From the NCBI GenBank assembly GCA_016189905.1, contig JACPRP010000007.1:1-64000 (forward strand): a DNA stretch of 64,000 nucleotides, in the 5' to 3' direction. Within the stretch, counting starts at the first letter, position 1. Every line of letters begins with the position of its first letter. Positions 34,052 through 43,090 of this stretch are shown piece by piece. The position numbers and the translations under genes were made by a program. The notes under the pieces were generated by a model. It made no database searches, was not told the origin of the DNA, and saw only the letters and a program-made list of their open reading frames with translations. Source of the DNA: Chloroflexota bacterium. GTDB taxonomy: Bacteria > Chloroflexota > UBA6077 > FW602-bin22 > JACPRP01.

Positions 34052-35073
34052 GGCTCCCGCCGTGCCAGAATCATACGAACGGCAAACAAAGACACAAAAA
34101 TCAGGCCAACCCCTATGATGGCCGACAAGACGTAGGCAGGTGCGGTATCGAGGAAGGCCCCTCCGCTTCCACTGCCTGGCAACTGATAGTCGGCAAAGGG
34201 AGCATACCGCCACAACCCGCCAAGCGCATTGAGCCCTGTCGGAGCATAACCGACCAGTCCCCGCAATTCATTGGCGTTCCATTCGCCGAACGCCCCTCCC
34301 GAGGCAACTAGTCCGAGCGGCGTCAGCGCCGCGACCAGCGCAACCGCGACCAGCAGACCACGTGCGCCTCGCCAACCGTGCCGCGAGCCTGTATCGGCAC
34401 GTGCATCGTCAGGTAGAAGGTGAGGGTACGCCCGCAGCAGATAGGCGACGGCCAGACCCGTCAGAAGCGCCTCGGCAGCGCCGGCGATGGTTGCGTCGGC
34501 CAGCGCAACGGCCGGCACGGCCACGCTGAGTCCGTAAGGGTTATATAGAGCCTGCCCGTTCACGCTCCAGAAAATCGGCTGAATTCCCAGCTCTACGCCA
34601 GCCAGAAGACCGGCCGTGTTGAGTCCGACGTAGGCGCCGACGCCCGCGGCAATCGCCCGGCGCCTGGGACTCGGGACACCACCTTTGCAAAGCAGGCGAT
34701 AGACCGCGTGTCCTGTCAGCGGCAACACGATGGCCAGATTGAACGCGTTTGCGCCCAGCGTGGTTATTCCACCGTCGCCAAAAAACAGGGCCTGAATCGC
34801 CAGCGTGACTGACATCCCGATGATGCTCGGCCAGGGTCCCAGGACAATGGCCATCAAGGTTCCACCCACCGCGTGCGCCGTAGTGCCGCCGGGAATCGGG
34901 ATATTCAGCATCTGAATCGTGAAGCTGAAGGCGGCGAAAATGGACAACAAGGGCACCATTCTCGTGCTGATTCCCTGCTTCATCCGCTGGCTGGCTTTAT
35001 ACCAGAAAGGCACTGCCGCACCGTAGAGCGCTATGCAGGTCGTTGGGCTCAGATAACCGTCAGGGATATGCAC
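34048..35073 (-). CDS. cbiM: Cobalt/nickel ECF transporter substrate subunit CbiM with CbiN/NikL-like tail
   Basis: The metal-binding S-component. It starts MHIPDGYLSP, whose N-terminal amine and His2 bind the metal in this family. The 341 residues exceed CbiM alone. After about residue 225 comes an extra segment with a helix, a periplasmic loop (FADYQLPGSGSGGAFLD) and a final helix, as in fused CbiN/NikL (PDGLE-type) accessory domains. It starts 12 bp after the fur stop. Whether Ni or Co is carried is not decided. Confidence 0.9.
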   Translation of the reverse strand: MHIPDGYLSPTTCIALYGAAVPFWYKASQRMKQGISTRMVPLLSIFAAFSFTIQMLNIPIPGGTTAHAVGGTLMAIVLGPWPSIIGMSVTLAIQALFFGDGGITTLGANAFNLAIVLPLTGHAVYRLLCKGGVPSPRRRAIAAGVGAYVGLNTAGLLAGVELGIQPIFWSVNGQALYNPYGLSVAVPAVALADATIAGAAEALLTGLAVAYLLRAYPHLLPDDARADTGSRHGWRGARGLLVAVALVAALTPLGLVASGGAFGEWNANELRGLVGYAPTGLNALGGLWRYAPFADYQLPGSGSGGAFLDTAPAYVLSAIIGVGLIFVSLFAVRMILARREP

Positions 35074-35085
35074 TGTCTGGGCTCC

Positions 35086-35511
35086 TTAGCTCTGGCACTG
35101 CCTACAATTGCCGAAGATCGCCATGTGGCGTTCACAGGCTTTGAAATTATAGCGCTTCCTCAACGCTTCCCACAACGGCTCAAGTTCCTGCTCGTCAAGA
35201 TCGACGATCCCACCGCAGCGCTGGCAGACCAGATGGTGATGATGAGCCTCGTCAGCGCGATGATACTGCACCCTGCCCGCCCCGAGGTCGGACTTCGTAA
35301 TCAGCCCGATCTCTTGCAGCAGGTCGAGAGTCCGATAGATGGTCGAGAAACTGATGCGGGGGAACTGAGCGCGAACGCTGGCGAAGATGTCGTCGGCGCT
35401 AACGTGCCCTCGGCTCTCGTCCACCGCCCGCAAAACAAACATTCTCTGCGGCGTCATTCGATAGCCCAGTTTCTCCAGAGATCTGGTCGTGTCGGCTAAG
35501 CTTCTATCCAA
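35086..35511 (-). CDS. Fur-family metalloregulator
   Basis: A 141-residue winged-helix repressor from TTG 35511, with GGAG six bases upstream; the frame is open to 35610. The DNA-binding part is 'YRMTPQRMFVLRAVDES...FSTIYRTLDLLQEIGLI'. Metal sites are the His cluster 'RADEAHHHHLVC' and the two CxxC pairs (CQRC; CRQC) of the structural zinc. It is first in an operon with a Co/Ni importer, so a nickel- or cobalt-sensing (Nur-like) role is the best inference. Zn or Fe sensing cannot be excluded. Confidence 0.85.
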   Translation of the reverse strand: MDRSLADTTRSLEKLGYRMTPQRMFVLRAVDESRGHVSADDIFASVRAQFPRISFSTIYRTLDLLQEIGLITKSDLGAGRVQYHRADEAHHHHLVCQRCGGIVDLDEQELEPLWEALRKRYNFKACERHMAIFGNCRQCQS

Positions 35512-35572
35512 CTCTAACTCCAAACAAAACAGCCATGCCCACGAGCGATATATTACTACACTTCGGCGATAA

Positions 35573-35604
35573 ATGCAACTATTTGCAATTGCTAACATTT
35601 GCAA
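35573..35604. promoter_or_regulatory. Candidate operator: TTTGCAA repeats
   Basis: Between the divergent fur operon and the gene at 35663 lie one ATGCAA (35573-35578) and two TTTGCAA motifs (around 35582-35588 and 35598-35604). Actinobacterial Nur boxes are built from TTGCAA half-sites with a 5-bp spacer; here the spacings are 4 and about 9-10 bp. It is plausible as a binding site for the Fur-family protein. Confidence 0.4.
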
Positions 35605-35662
35605 CACCACAGATTATGCAGAAATCAAAACAATGTGCTATCATTGCGGCGGAAACGGGGGG

Positions 35663-36157
35663 ATGATGGTGAATTTGATGAGGTATACAATCGTCGAGAC
35701 AACTGGCGCCGTCAGCTTTATCGCCGATTGCCATGCGCTTTCTGCCCTGGTCGCTGCCTGCGCGGAAGGAGCTGACAGCCTTGAGGATTTGCTTGACTAC
35801 GCGGAACGTTATGACAAACGATTGAAGCAGTACGTGACCAGCGGCCTCGCCGTCTTTGACGAGCACAATGCCAACGGGAACTACACGGCGATTCACCAGG
35901 CCATAGAGTTCTGTTTACCGCACGAGGTTCCAGTCTTCCGCATCGTGGACGACAAGACAAGACAGGCCAGCCTGCAATCAGTCAAAGCAGGCGCCATCAT
36001 CTTCAATCTGCACGATCGCCGCATCGTTCAGATTCAGAATACATATTCAGAGATTCAGCGCAAAGGCAAGGTGCGGATTCACGACGGCAACAGGCTAACC
36101 AGCAAGGTATACCCCTACGAGCTGCCGGCGGAGTGGTCCGTGGTGCCTAGAATGTAA
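35663..36157 (+). CDS. Unknown conserved-looking protein divergent from fur
   Basis: A product of about 164 residues. The start is uncertain: ATG 35663 or 35666, or GTG 35669, which is better spaced from GGGGGG at 35657. The protein is soluble and alpha/beta-like: 'RYTIVETTGAVSFIADCHALSALVAACAEGADSLEDLLDYAE', 'TAIHQAIEFCLPHEVPVFRIVDDKTR' and 'GAIIFNLHDRRIVQIQNTYSEIQRKGKVRIHDG'. No family is recognised. It shares the intergenic TTTGCAA region with fur and may be metal-regulated. Confidence 0.6.
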   Translation: MMVNLMRYTIVETTGAVSFIADCHALSALVAACAEGADSLEDLLDYAERYDKRLKQYVTSGLAVFDEHNANGNYTAIHQAIEFCLPHEVPVFRIVDDKTRQASLQSVKAGAIIFNLHDRRIVQIQNTYSEIQRKGKVRIHDGNRLTSKVYPYELPAEWSVVPRM

Positions 36158-36162
36158 CTCCC

Positions 36163-36831
36163 TCAGGCCGTTTGATACCCCAGCTTAGCCAGAAGATGTC
36201 GGGGATTCTCTTCCAGCGTCCGCGCCACCTCAGCCGCGTCGAGCCCAGCCCCTTGAGCCACCTTGGCGGCAAACGATGGGGTCAGGAAGTCTTTCGGCTC
36301 GTGAGAATCGCTGTCCACCAGGAACCTCACACCGGCCTCGCGCCCGACACGGGCGACGTGGCCGTTTGTATAACAGTGCCCTTTGCGCCCGCTGATCTCG
36401 ATAAAAACTCCGTTGGTCGCGGCCGTCGCCGCCACTTCGGCGGTAAGGAGTCCTGGATGCGCCAGGATATCGACATCTCCGCACGTCACCGCCGCCAGGT
36501 TCGTGCCGGGCTCGACCGGCTCGACGATGGTTTCGCCGTGCACAACCACTATTTTCGCCCCGTGCTCGCGAGCAAACCGCGCCACCTCGGCGATGCCTGG
36601 GGACGGTACGTGCGTGAGCTCGACGCCGGGAATCGCGATGATATTCCAGTGGCGCGCGCAGAACTCGCATTCCTCGATAACCTGCGCCAGCACCTGGGCG
36701 CAATTCCCCGGCCCCACGTGGTCGGTGATGGCTATCGCCCGGTACCCGTAAACCACGGCGTGCCTCAACACCTCGACCGGCGACAAGACACCATCGCTCA
36801 AAAAGCTATGCGTGTGGAAATCGTATACCAT
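36163..36831 (-). CDS. PHP-domain phosphoesterase
   Basis: A 222-residue PHP protein (histidinol-phosphatase-type superfamily). Metal ligands are in 'DFHTHSFLSDG', 'AITDHVGPG', 'PGVELTHV', 'DILAHPGLL' and the C-terminal 'LVDSDSHEP'. The substrate is unknown; PHP enzymes hydrolyse phosphoesters or act in nucleic-acid repair. It faces the unknown gene at 35663 across a 5-bp gap. Confidence 0.85.
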   Translation of the reverse strand: MVYDFHTHSFLSDGVLSPVEVLRHAVVYGYRAIAITDHVGPGNCAQVLAQVIEECEFCARHWNIIAIPGVELTHVPSPGIAEVARFAREHGAKIVVVHGETIVEPVEPGTNLAAVTCGDVDILAHPGLLTAEVAATAATNGVFIEISGRKGHCYTNGHVARVGREAGVRFLVDSDSHEPKDFLTPSFAAKVAQGAGLDAAEVARTLEENPRHLLAKLGYQTA

Positions 36832-36935
36832 CGAATGTTCTCCTAGCGCATCATTGAGAAGACCGCTCGGCGGTTAGCTCGGCCAGATCGCTCTAAGCCG
36901 GCTCAACTGCCAGCCGTTGAATAAAATAACAGAAA

Positions 36936-37393
36936 TCAGGTGCGGGTGCAAGGAAGGATGCCCGTGCTCGGATCGTAATGCCTCGCCCTGAAGTAGTACA
37001 GCCCTGCATCGGCGTCGAACTGCTCGCCCGTGAACCGAAACTCGTTGGCCAGCGTGCCCGTGATCGACTTCAAGCCGCCGAAGGCGTCGTATGTATAGCT
37101 GAATATAACCTGGCCCGAGTAATCGGTCAAGTTCCTTATACCGCCGGGGTGCGGAACACGTTTCCGCGAGCGTCGTAGTCGAAGTAGGTGTTGGTGGCCG
37201 AACTGTTACGAAGGTCCTGGACACGGGTGAGATTGTTCTCGCTATTCCAGTATTGAGAGACTTTCTTGTCGTAGGCGTCGATGATCTCCATCACCCGGTA
37301 CTGGGTGTCGAAGCTGTAGGTCGTCGTCTTGCCCAGCGGGTCTCGACGCACGCGCCGCATTGGATCGATGCACGAGATAGGCGTGCCAGCCAT
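36936..37393 (-). pseudogene. RHS-repeat protein fragment, broken
   Basis: Two open pieces, 37136-37393 and 36936-37130, encode consecutive parts of an RHS/YD-repeat C-terminus: 'RRDPLGKTTTYSFDTQYRVMEI...YFDYDARGNVFR', then 'VIFSYTYDAFGGLKSITGT' and the core motif 'GLYYFRARHYDPSTG'. Stops and a frame change separate them, and no large upstream RHS gene is present. It is a decayed remnant. Confidence 0.7.
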
Positions 37394-37650
37394 TCTCGTG
37401 AGCGCGGCAGAGCTCTTTTGAGGCCAGGAACAGGAGGGGCCAAAACAGGTTGAGCAATGCCATTGCGTTCAGGTTAACACGCCAGCCTTTGTCCGGCATC
37501 CCCCAAGCTTCCCGTTTGGTGGCCACCCATTTGTCCTATTGGTTCAGCACGTTGAGGTCGAGAGAGGCTCTTCACAAAGGTGTCCTTCAAGACCGCGTGC
37601 GCCCTGGCGAGAAACAGATACATCGGGACGGCGGTCCAAGAGGGTCGCGG
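37394..37650. other. Gap between the RHS remnant and the ino1 operon
   Basis: About 260 bp. Out-of-frame continuations of the RHS remnant may reach to about 37450. No intact gene is seen on either strand. Confidence 0.4.
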
Positions 37651-37654
37651 ACGC

Positions 37655-37683
37655 TTGACATCCTGCCGCGCATTATATAACAT
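37655..37683 (+). promoter_or_regulatory. Candidate promoter of the arsR-ino1 operon
   Basis: A perfect TTGACA at 37655-37660 is followed by an A/T run. The -10 is either TATAAC (37676, 15-bp spacer) or TAACAT (37678, 17-bp spacer). The first gene starts about 70 bp downstream. Confidence 0.45.
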
Positions 37684-37746
37684 ATAAGCGCCTGTTTAAG
37701 GGTCGAAAAACCGATCGACGTCGGGCTCAAGGCTGGGCAGACCACA

Positions 37747-38076
37747 GTGTTGATAATGGCGATGAAGGAGCTAGGCTCCTGTTTCCGAGCGCTAGCCGAC
37801 GCGAGTCGGTTCTGGATAGTCAAAGAGTTGTCTATTCGCGGCGAAATGAAGGTTTCTGACCTTGCTGGGCTGGTCAAGGTCAGCCAACCACTGCTTTCCT
37901 GGCATTTGCGCAAGTTGGAGCGAGCAGGACTAATCAGCACTAGAAAAGATGGCAGGCAAGTTCTCTGCTCGTTGAACCGGGCGCAACTCCGTCGATGCGA
38001 AACAGTGCTCTCCGAATTGGCGAGTTCAGACGGCTCCACAACTGTGCAGCACATTGGGACCGGCCGTGAGAAGTGA
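37747..38076 (+). CDS. ArsR-family transcriptional regulator
   Basis: A 109-residue winged-helix protein with '[51 protein letters not shown]', the ArsR HTH, followed by the wing '[13 protein letters not shown]'. No clear metal-binding CxC motif is present in helix 3. The start may be TTG 37747 or ATG 37753/37759. It stops 23 bp before ino1, so it probably regulates the inositol-lipid operon that it heads. Confidence 0.82.
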   Translation: MLIMAMKELGSCFRALADASRFWIVKELSIRGEMKVSDLAGLVKVSQPLLSWHLRKLERAGLISTRKDGRQVLCSLNRAQLRRCETVLSELASSDGSTTVQHIGTGREK

Positions 38077-38099
38077 ATTGCGAAAGGAGTTCTGGCAGG

Positions 38100-39185
38100 T
38101 TGGGCAAGATTAGAGTGGGGATTGTTGGAGTTGGTAACTGCGCCTCGTCCCTGGTGCAAGGAGTCCATTATTATCGCAACGCAAAGGAAGACGATTTTGT
38201 TCCCGGCCTAATGCACGTTAATCTGGGGGGCTACCATGTCAGCGACATCGAGTTCGTTGCGGCGTTTGACATAGATGCCAACAAAGTTGGCAAGGATATA
38301 TCAGAGGCCATTTTCACGCCTCCGAATAACACATACAAGTTCGCGGATGTGCCTCTGACAGGCATAAAGGTCGAGCGGGGTATGACCCACGACGGGCTGG
38401 GGAAGTATCTTTCACAGGTGGTGAAGAAAGCGCCCGGCTCGACCTCCGACATCGTCCGTATCCTCAAAGATACCGGAACCGATGTCGTCATCAACTATCT
38501 GCCGGTCGGGAGCGAGGAAGCCACCAAATGGTATGTCGAGCAGGTGCTCACCGCGGGATGCGCTTTTATCAACTGTATTCCCGTGTTTATCGCTCGTGAG
38601 GCCTACTGGCAAAAACGCTTTGCGGACCGGGGTCTGCCCATCATCGGGGACGATATCAAATCCCAGGTTGGCGCGACGATAACGCACCGTGTCCTCACCC
38701 GGTTGTTCCGCGACCGAGGCGTCAAGCTGGAGCGCACCTATCAGTTGAACTTTGGCGGCAACACAGACTTCTACAATATGCTCGAACGCGACCGACTGGA
38801 ATCTAAGAAGATATCCAAGACCAATGCCGTGGCCTCACAACTCGACTACGACCTCGGCGCGGACAACATTCACGTCGGCCCCAGCGACTACGTCCCCTGG
38901 CTCAGCGACCGTAAATGGTGTTATATTCGGATGGAGGGGCGCACCTTCGGCGACGTGCCGCTGAACGTCGAGTGCAAGCTTGAGGTGTGGGACTCTCCCA
39001 ACTCGGCCGGGGTCGTGATCGACGCGGTCCGCTGCTGCAAGCTAGCCCTCGATCACGGGCTGAGCGGCGCCTTGATCGGACCGGCGGCCTATTTCATGAA
39101 GTCGCCTCCCGTGCAGTATACAGACAGCGAAGCTATGGATATGGTCGAGGATTTCATCGGAGCAAGAGCGAAGGCGGAGGAATAA
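38100..39185 (+). CDS. ino1: myo-Inositol-1-phosphate synthase
   Basis: It converts glucose-6-phosphate to inositol-1-phosphate with NAD. The Rossmann motif is '[19 protein letters not shown]'. '[21 protein letters not shown]' and '[11 protein letters not shown]' are the catalytic blocks of the prokaryotic type (about 360 residues). TTG 38100 with AAGGAG upstream is the likely start; the frame is open to GTG 38073. It makes the head group for the inositol phospholipid assembled by the following genes. Confidence 0.92.
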   Translation: MGKIRVGIVGVGNCASSLVQGVHYYRNAKEDDFVPGLMHVNLGGYHVSDIEFVAAFDIDANKVGKDISEAIFTPPNNTYKFADVPLTGIKVERGMTHDGLGKYLSQVVKKAPGSTSDIVRILKDTGTDVVINYLPVGSEEATKWYVEQVLTAGCAFINCIPVFIAREAYWQKRFADRGLPIIGDDIKSQVGATITHRVLTRLFRDRGVKLERTYQLNFGGNTDFYNMLERDRLESKKISKTNAVASQLDYDLGADNIHVGPSDYVPWLSDRKWCYIRMEGRTFGDVPLNVECKLEVWDSPNSAGVVIDAVRCCKLALDHGLSGALIGPAAYFMKSPPVQYTDSEAMDMVEDFIGARAKAEE

Positions 39186-39188
39186 GCG

Positions 39189-40154
39189 TTGGACATTGCT
39201 CAGAATACTGAGCGCACTCGCGAACCTATGTGGCGCCAAACAATAGCCCTGGCAAACCGCTTGAACCTGACGTACTGGATAATCGTGTCTCTGAGCTTCC
39301 TGGCGCACGTTCTCCCGCTGAGAATCAGCTACGCGATAACTGTCGCCCTGTCGTACGTGATTTACATCTGCTGGCCAGCGCTGCGGAAATGCGTCATGGC
39401 CAATATGCGTCAGGTGCTGGGCGATGACGCCGACGAAGCGACTGTAAGGGCCCTTACCAGGAGCGCCTACCGCAACTATTTCAAGTACCTGGTGGACTTC
39501 CTGAGATTCCCACACCTGAGCAAACGAGAACTCGAGGGGGTCATCAAGTCAAGCGGGTGGGAGCACCTCGACAAAGCGCTGGAATCCGGCAAGGGCGTGA
39601 TCTTCGTCGGCTTCCATTTTGGAAACTGGGACCTGGCCGGCGCGATGCTGGCGTTGAGGGGATACCCACTCAACGTGGTGGCGGAGAGTTTTCAGCCGGC
39701 AAAGCTGAACGATCTCATTCAGAGATATCGCATCGAAAAAGGGATGAAGATCATCCCTCTAGAAATAGCCGCCAGAAAGGTTCTGAGGGCGCTGCGCCAG
39801 AACGAGATCCTCGGTCTCCTGATCGACCGGCCCGAGCCTGCCAGCGGTGTGCCCGTGGAGTTCTTCGACCGGACGGCGTCAGTGCCCGGCGGCGCAGCCA
39901 CGCTGGCGGTGAAGACCGGCGCCAAGATTGTCCTTGGCTACCTTGTTCGCTTACCCGACAACACTTTTTCCGGGCTTATCTCACCGCATTTGGACTTCGA
40001 ACCGACCGGCGATTTCGCGCAGGACGTCCAACTGGTTACACAGAAGATAATGGACATCGTGGAAGAGTGCATCCGACAGTATCCGGATCAATGGTATATG
40101 TTCCAGCATATGTGGGGCGATAATCAAACGGCTACAAGTAGCAGTTTTGCTTGA
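39189..40154 (+). CDS. LpxL/PatA-like acyltransferase, first copy
   Basis: A 321-residue membrane-associated lysophospholipid/acyl-CoA acyltransferase of the LpxL-HtrB/PatA type. The HX4D catalytic motif is in 'FVGFHFGNWDLAGAMLA', 'GLLIDRPEPASGVPVEFF' is the second family block, and an N-terminal hydrophobic helix precedes them. TTG start 39189 has GGAGGAAT upstream. By context with the PimA-like gene it may acylate a mannosylated inositol lipid, as PatA does in mycobacteria. Confidence 0.85.
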   Translation: MDIAQNTERTREPMWRQTIALANRLNLTYWIIVSLSFLAHVLPLRISYAITVALSYVIYICWPALRKCVMANMRQVLGDDADEATVRALTRSAYRNYFKYLVDFLRFPHLSKRELEGVIKSSGWEHLDKALESGKGVIFVGFHFGNWDLAGAMLALRGYPLNVVAESFQPAKLNDLIQRYRIEKGMKIIPLEIAARKVLRALRQNEILGLLIDRPEPASGVPVEFFDRTASVPGGAATLAVKTGAKIVLGYLVRLPDNTFSGLISPHLDFEPTGDFAQDVQLVTQKIMDIVEECIRQYPDQWYMFQHMWGDNQTATSSSFA

Positions 40155-41017
40155 TGCCGACTTATTATCTGTTCAGGGTCGCGGCGGCGATTGTGCCACT
40201 GATGCCGCTATGGTTAGGCTACTGGCTGGCCGACGTTGCCGCCGAGATATCGTACAGGGTGTGGGCTGGGGCTCGCCGTAACGTCAGAGGCAACCAGCGT
40301 CGGGTCCTGGGATCGATGGCAACCGATGCCGACGTCGAAAGGGTTACGAGGCAGGTATTTCATTCCGCGGCGAAGAATTATTACGACCTCTTTCGCCTGC
40401 CGAAGCTTGGGCTGGAAGAGCTGCGAAGAATCGTGAAGGTGTACGGAATCGAAAATCTCGTGGAGTGCTTGAGGGATGGCAAGGGAGTGATAATCTTCGC
40501 GCCGCATCTCGGCAGCTTCGATCTGGTTGCCCAGATCGCGCTGGTCTATTCCTACAAGATAACGATTCCTGTGGAGCGCATCAAACCGCAGAAGCTGTTC
40601 GATCTGGTAACCAGCACCCGAGGAGCGAATGGGGTTCAGCTAGTGCCCGTGGGTGGCGGGGCCTTAAAGCACATATACCGTGCTCTGAGCGGTAACGAAA
40701 TCGTCGCCATCGCGGCCGACCGTGACGTGCTGAAGAACGGTATCCCCGTGAAGTTCTTCGGCGCAGAGACGACGATTCCCGAGGCTCCCGCCGTGCTCGC
40801 ACAAAGAACGGGAGCGAGCCTGCTCCCTGCCTGTTGCGTACGAAACGGGGATGGGACATACGAGATCCACCTCGAGCCAAGGCTCATTCTGCAGACCTCG
40901 GACAATGCGAGGGAAGATGTCAGGGTGAACTCGCAAACGGTTGCACAGATCCTGGAGAAGTTCATACAGAGATATCCTGAGCAGTGGGTGGCTTTTGACG
41001 CGATATGGAAGAATTGA
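40154..41017 (+). CDS. LpxL/PatA-like acyltransferase, second copy
   Basis: A paralogue of the preceding gene with HX4D in 'IIFAPHLGSFDLVAQI' and the block 'ADRDVLKNGIPVKFFGAETTIPEAPAVLAQRTGA'. ATG 40154 touches the upstream TGA (TGATG), so the two are translationally coupled. Two diverged copies suggest two acylation positions on the glycolipid. It overlaps the PHP gene by 13 bp. Confidence 0.85.
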   Translation: MPTYYLFRVAAAIVPLMPLWLGYWLADVAAEISYRVWAGARRNVRGNQRRVLGSMATDADVERVTRQVFHSAAKNYYDLFRLPKLGLEELRRIVKVYGIENLVECLRDGKGVIIFAPHLGSFDLVAQIALVYSYKITIPVERIKPQKLFDLVTSTRGANGVQLVPVGGGALKHIYRALSGNEIVAIAADRDVLKNGIPVKFFGAETTIPEAPAVLAQRTGASLLPACCVRNGDGTYEIHLEPRLILQTSDNAREDVRVNSQTVAQILEKFIQRYPEQWVAFDAIWKN

Positions 41018-41811
41018 GGATCGACGCGGAGGCCGGTTTGAACGACAACGGACACGGTAGGATCGAGCGCTGGGGCAAGGCCGACCTGCACATTCATAGC
41101 GCGGCGGGGGACGGGCTAGCTTCCGTCAAAGCAATAATGGACTACGTCGAGCGAACGCGTTTCCTCGACGTGATCGCCATCACCGATCACGACGAGATGT
41201 CAGGCGCCATAGAAGCCCGCAAGCTGGCCGACCAGAAGGATTATGGCTTCGAGGTCATCGTCGGCTCAGAGATAACCACTTTGGACGGACATCTGATCGC
41301 GCTGTTTATTGAGAAGCCTGTGCGCATGCTGCAATCACTCGAGAAAACCATCGCGGCCGTCCACGAACAGGGAGGCCTTTGCATTGTCCCGCACCCGATG
41401 AGCTGGCTAACGCTCAGCGTAGGCCACAGATTGCTGGTCAGAGTGATGAGCAATCCTTCTCCGGAGATCTACTTCGACGGCATCGAAATGATTAACTCCA
41501 GCATTGCCGGCAGGGTTGCCTATAAGAAAGCCAAAGTGTTCAACGAGACGGTGCTGGGGCTGCCCGAACTGGGCGGAAGCGACGCGCACCATTTGCCGCT
41601 GATCGGCAGCGCGCACACGCTGTTCGAAGGGACGAGCGCGGCCGAGCTACGCCGCGCACTGCTAGAAAAAAGGACGAGGGCGGCCGGGAAGTTCCTCACG
41701 GCCAACGAGCAACTGCAGGGGGCGGCAGAACAGCAACTGAAGAGCCTGGTGATACACCCGAGCCAGAAGCTTTACCGCGCGATTAACTCCATGTTGAATC
41801 AGGGGCAGTAG
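41005..41811 (+). CDS. PHP-domain phosphoesterase in the glycolipid operon
   Basis: A 268-residue PHP protein. Ligands are in 'KADLHIHSAAGDG', 'AITDHDEMSG', 'GSEITTLDGHLIALF', 'CIVPHPMSW' and 'GGSDAHHLPLIG'. A similar PHP gene often accompanies inositol or glycolipid operons, but the substrate is unknown. Removal of the inositol-1-phosphate phosphate is conceivable, since no inositol monophosphatase gene is nearby. It overlaps its upstream gene and is followed immediately by two tandem mini-ORFs. Confidence 0.8.
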   Translation: MEELRIDAEAGLNDNGHGRIERWGKADLHIHSAAGDGLASVKAIMDYVERTRFLDVIAITDHDEMSGAIEARKLADQKDYGFEVIVGSEITTLDGHLIALFIEKPVRMLQSLEKTIAAVHEQGGLCIVPHPMSWLTLSVGHRLLVRVMSNPSPEIYFDGIEMINSSIAGRVAYKKAKVFNETVLGLPELGGSDAHHLPLIGSAHTLFEGTSAAELRRALLEKRTRAAGKFLTANEQLQGAAEQQLKSLVIHPSQKLYRAINSMLNQGQ

Positions 41812-41880
41812 GATGAATCCTTCTCATTTTAGAATTGGAGGAGAAGGATGAATTCTTCTCATTTTAGAATTAGAGGGGAA
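41811..41880 (+). repeat. Tandem 35-bp repeat with two ATGA-coupled mini-ORFs
   Basis: Units 41811-41845 and 41846-41880 differ at a few bases. Each carries ATGAAT at its start and a GAGG-type Shine-Dalgarno at its end. Each encodes 12 codons, MNPSHFRIGGEG at 41813 and MNSSHFRIRGEG at 41848. Each TGA overlaps the next ATG as ATGA, the last being the pimA start at 41883. This is a duplicated translation-initiation region, or a pair of leader peptides. Confidence 0.75.
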
Positions 41881-41882
41881 GG

Positions 41883-43088
41883 ATGAAGATAGGCCTAGTT
41901 TCGGCTTATGACTATCCCTACCCGGGCGGAGTGTCGGAACACGTTCACCATCTGGAAGATGAGTTCAGACGGCTCGGGCACACTGTCAAGATCATCGCCC
42001 CTTCGTCGAGCGACATGGAGGAGTTGGCCCGGGAAAACATCTTGAAAGTTGGCAACGTTATGCCGATCCCCGCCAACGGCTCGATCGCGCGCATCTCCGT
42101 ATCTTTTCGGCTTTCCGGCCGCATAAAACAGATCCTGCGGCAAGAACAGTTTGACGTCATCCACCTGCACGAGCCGTTGCTGCCGGCGCTACCGGTGACC
42201 GTGCTGCGGCACTCGCAGGCCCTCAATATCGGCACGTTCCACGCCTATCAGAGCAGAAGCCTCGGCTATTTTTATGGCAGGAAGATTCTCAAGCGGTTTT
42301 TCAACAAGCTGCACGGGAGGATCGCCGTGTCGGAAGCTGCCAGGGGGTTCGTGGCCAAGTATTTCCCTGGAGACTACAGCGTCATTCCGAACGGAATCGA
42401 TCTGCGAAGGTTTCACAGCGGGGTGGAACCGCTGCCGCAGTTTCTTGACGACTGCTTGAACATACTTTTCGTGGGGCGGCTGGAGAAGAGAAAAGGCTTC
42501 CAGTATCTCCTGAAGGCCTTCCCCTATGTAAAACACGATTTCCCGAAGGCCCGCCTCATCGTGGCGGGGGGATACAGCGACGACGACAAGGCACAATATG
42601 AGTACCTGGCCGAGCGAGCAGGGTTGAGGGACGTCGTCTTCGCCGGCTTCGTTCCCTCCGACCTGCTGCCAAGATACTACCAGAGCTGCGACATATTCTG
42701 CGCGCCATCGACAGGAGGGGAGAGCTTTGGCATAATCTTGCTGGAGGCGATGGCGATGGGGAAGCCGGTCGTCGCATCAGATATCACGGGCTATCGGCAC
42801 CTCGTGCAAAGCGGCGAGGAGGGGCTTCTCGTGCATCCAAAGAACGAGACCTCGCTGGCCGTGGCCCTCACCAGGCTGCTGGCTGACAGAGAAATGCGAG
42901 AGAGGATGGGCGAGAAAGGGCGCTTGAAAGCCCTCGATTACTCCTGGTCAAAAATAGCGCGACGCGTGCTCGACTACTACGACGAGACCGCGAAGCGGGC
43001 CGGCATCACCTTTGGCAAAGGCTATCGCGAGCCCGCGTCGTTTTTTAGACGCAGGTTGCGCCCCAGATTCTCGTTTCAAAGCGATTAG
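41883..43088 (+). CDS. PimA-like GT4 glycosyltransferase
   Basis: A 401-residue GT-B family 4 enzyme. The N-terminal 'YPYPGGVSEHVHHLEDEFRRLGHTVKIIAP' and C-terminal 'LFVGRLEKRKGFQYLLKAF' and 'STGGESFGIILLEAMAMGKPVVASDI' follow phosphatidylinositol mannosyltransferase PimA closely. It would transfer mannose from GDP-mannose to phosphatidylinositol at the inner membrane face. Its ATG overlaps the TGA of the second mini-ORF. It is followed 2 bp later by the PgsA-like gene. Confidence 0.87.
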   Translation: MKIGLVSAYDYPYPGGVSEHVHHLEDEFRRLGHTVKIIAPSSSDMEELARENILKVGNVMPIPANGSIARISVSFRLSGRIKQILRQEQFDVIHLHEPLLPALPVTVLRHSQALNIGTFHAYQSRSLGYFYGRKILKRFFNKLHGRIAVSEAARGFVAKYFPGDYSVIPNGIDLRRFHSGVEPLPQFLDDCLNILFVGRLEKRKGFQYLLKAFPYVKHDFPKARLIVAGGYSDDDKAQYEYLAERAGLRDVVFAGFVPSDLLPRYYQSCDIFCAPSTGGESFGIILLEAMAMGKPVVASDITGYRHLVQSGEEGLLVHPKNETSLAVALTRLLADREMRERMGEKGRLKALDYSWSKIARRVLDYYDETAKRAGITFGKGYREPASFFRRRLRPRFSFQSD

Positions 43089-43090
43089 AA

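Noticed and set aside
35074-35085. Cobalamin riboswitch before cbiM
   Set aside because: Only 12 bp separate the Fur-family gene and cbiM, so there is no room; regulation is probably by the Fur protein.
37474-37683. A small minus-strand gene beside the RHS remnant
   Set aside because: No RBS, no homology and mixed composition; it lies in decayed DNA.
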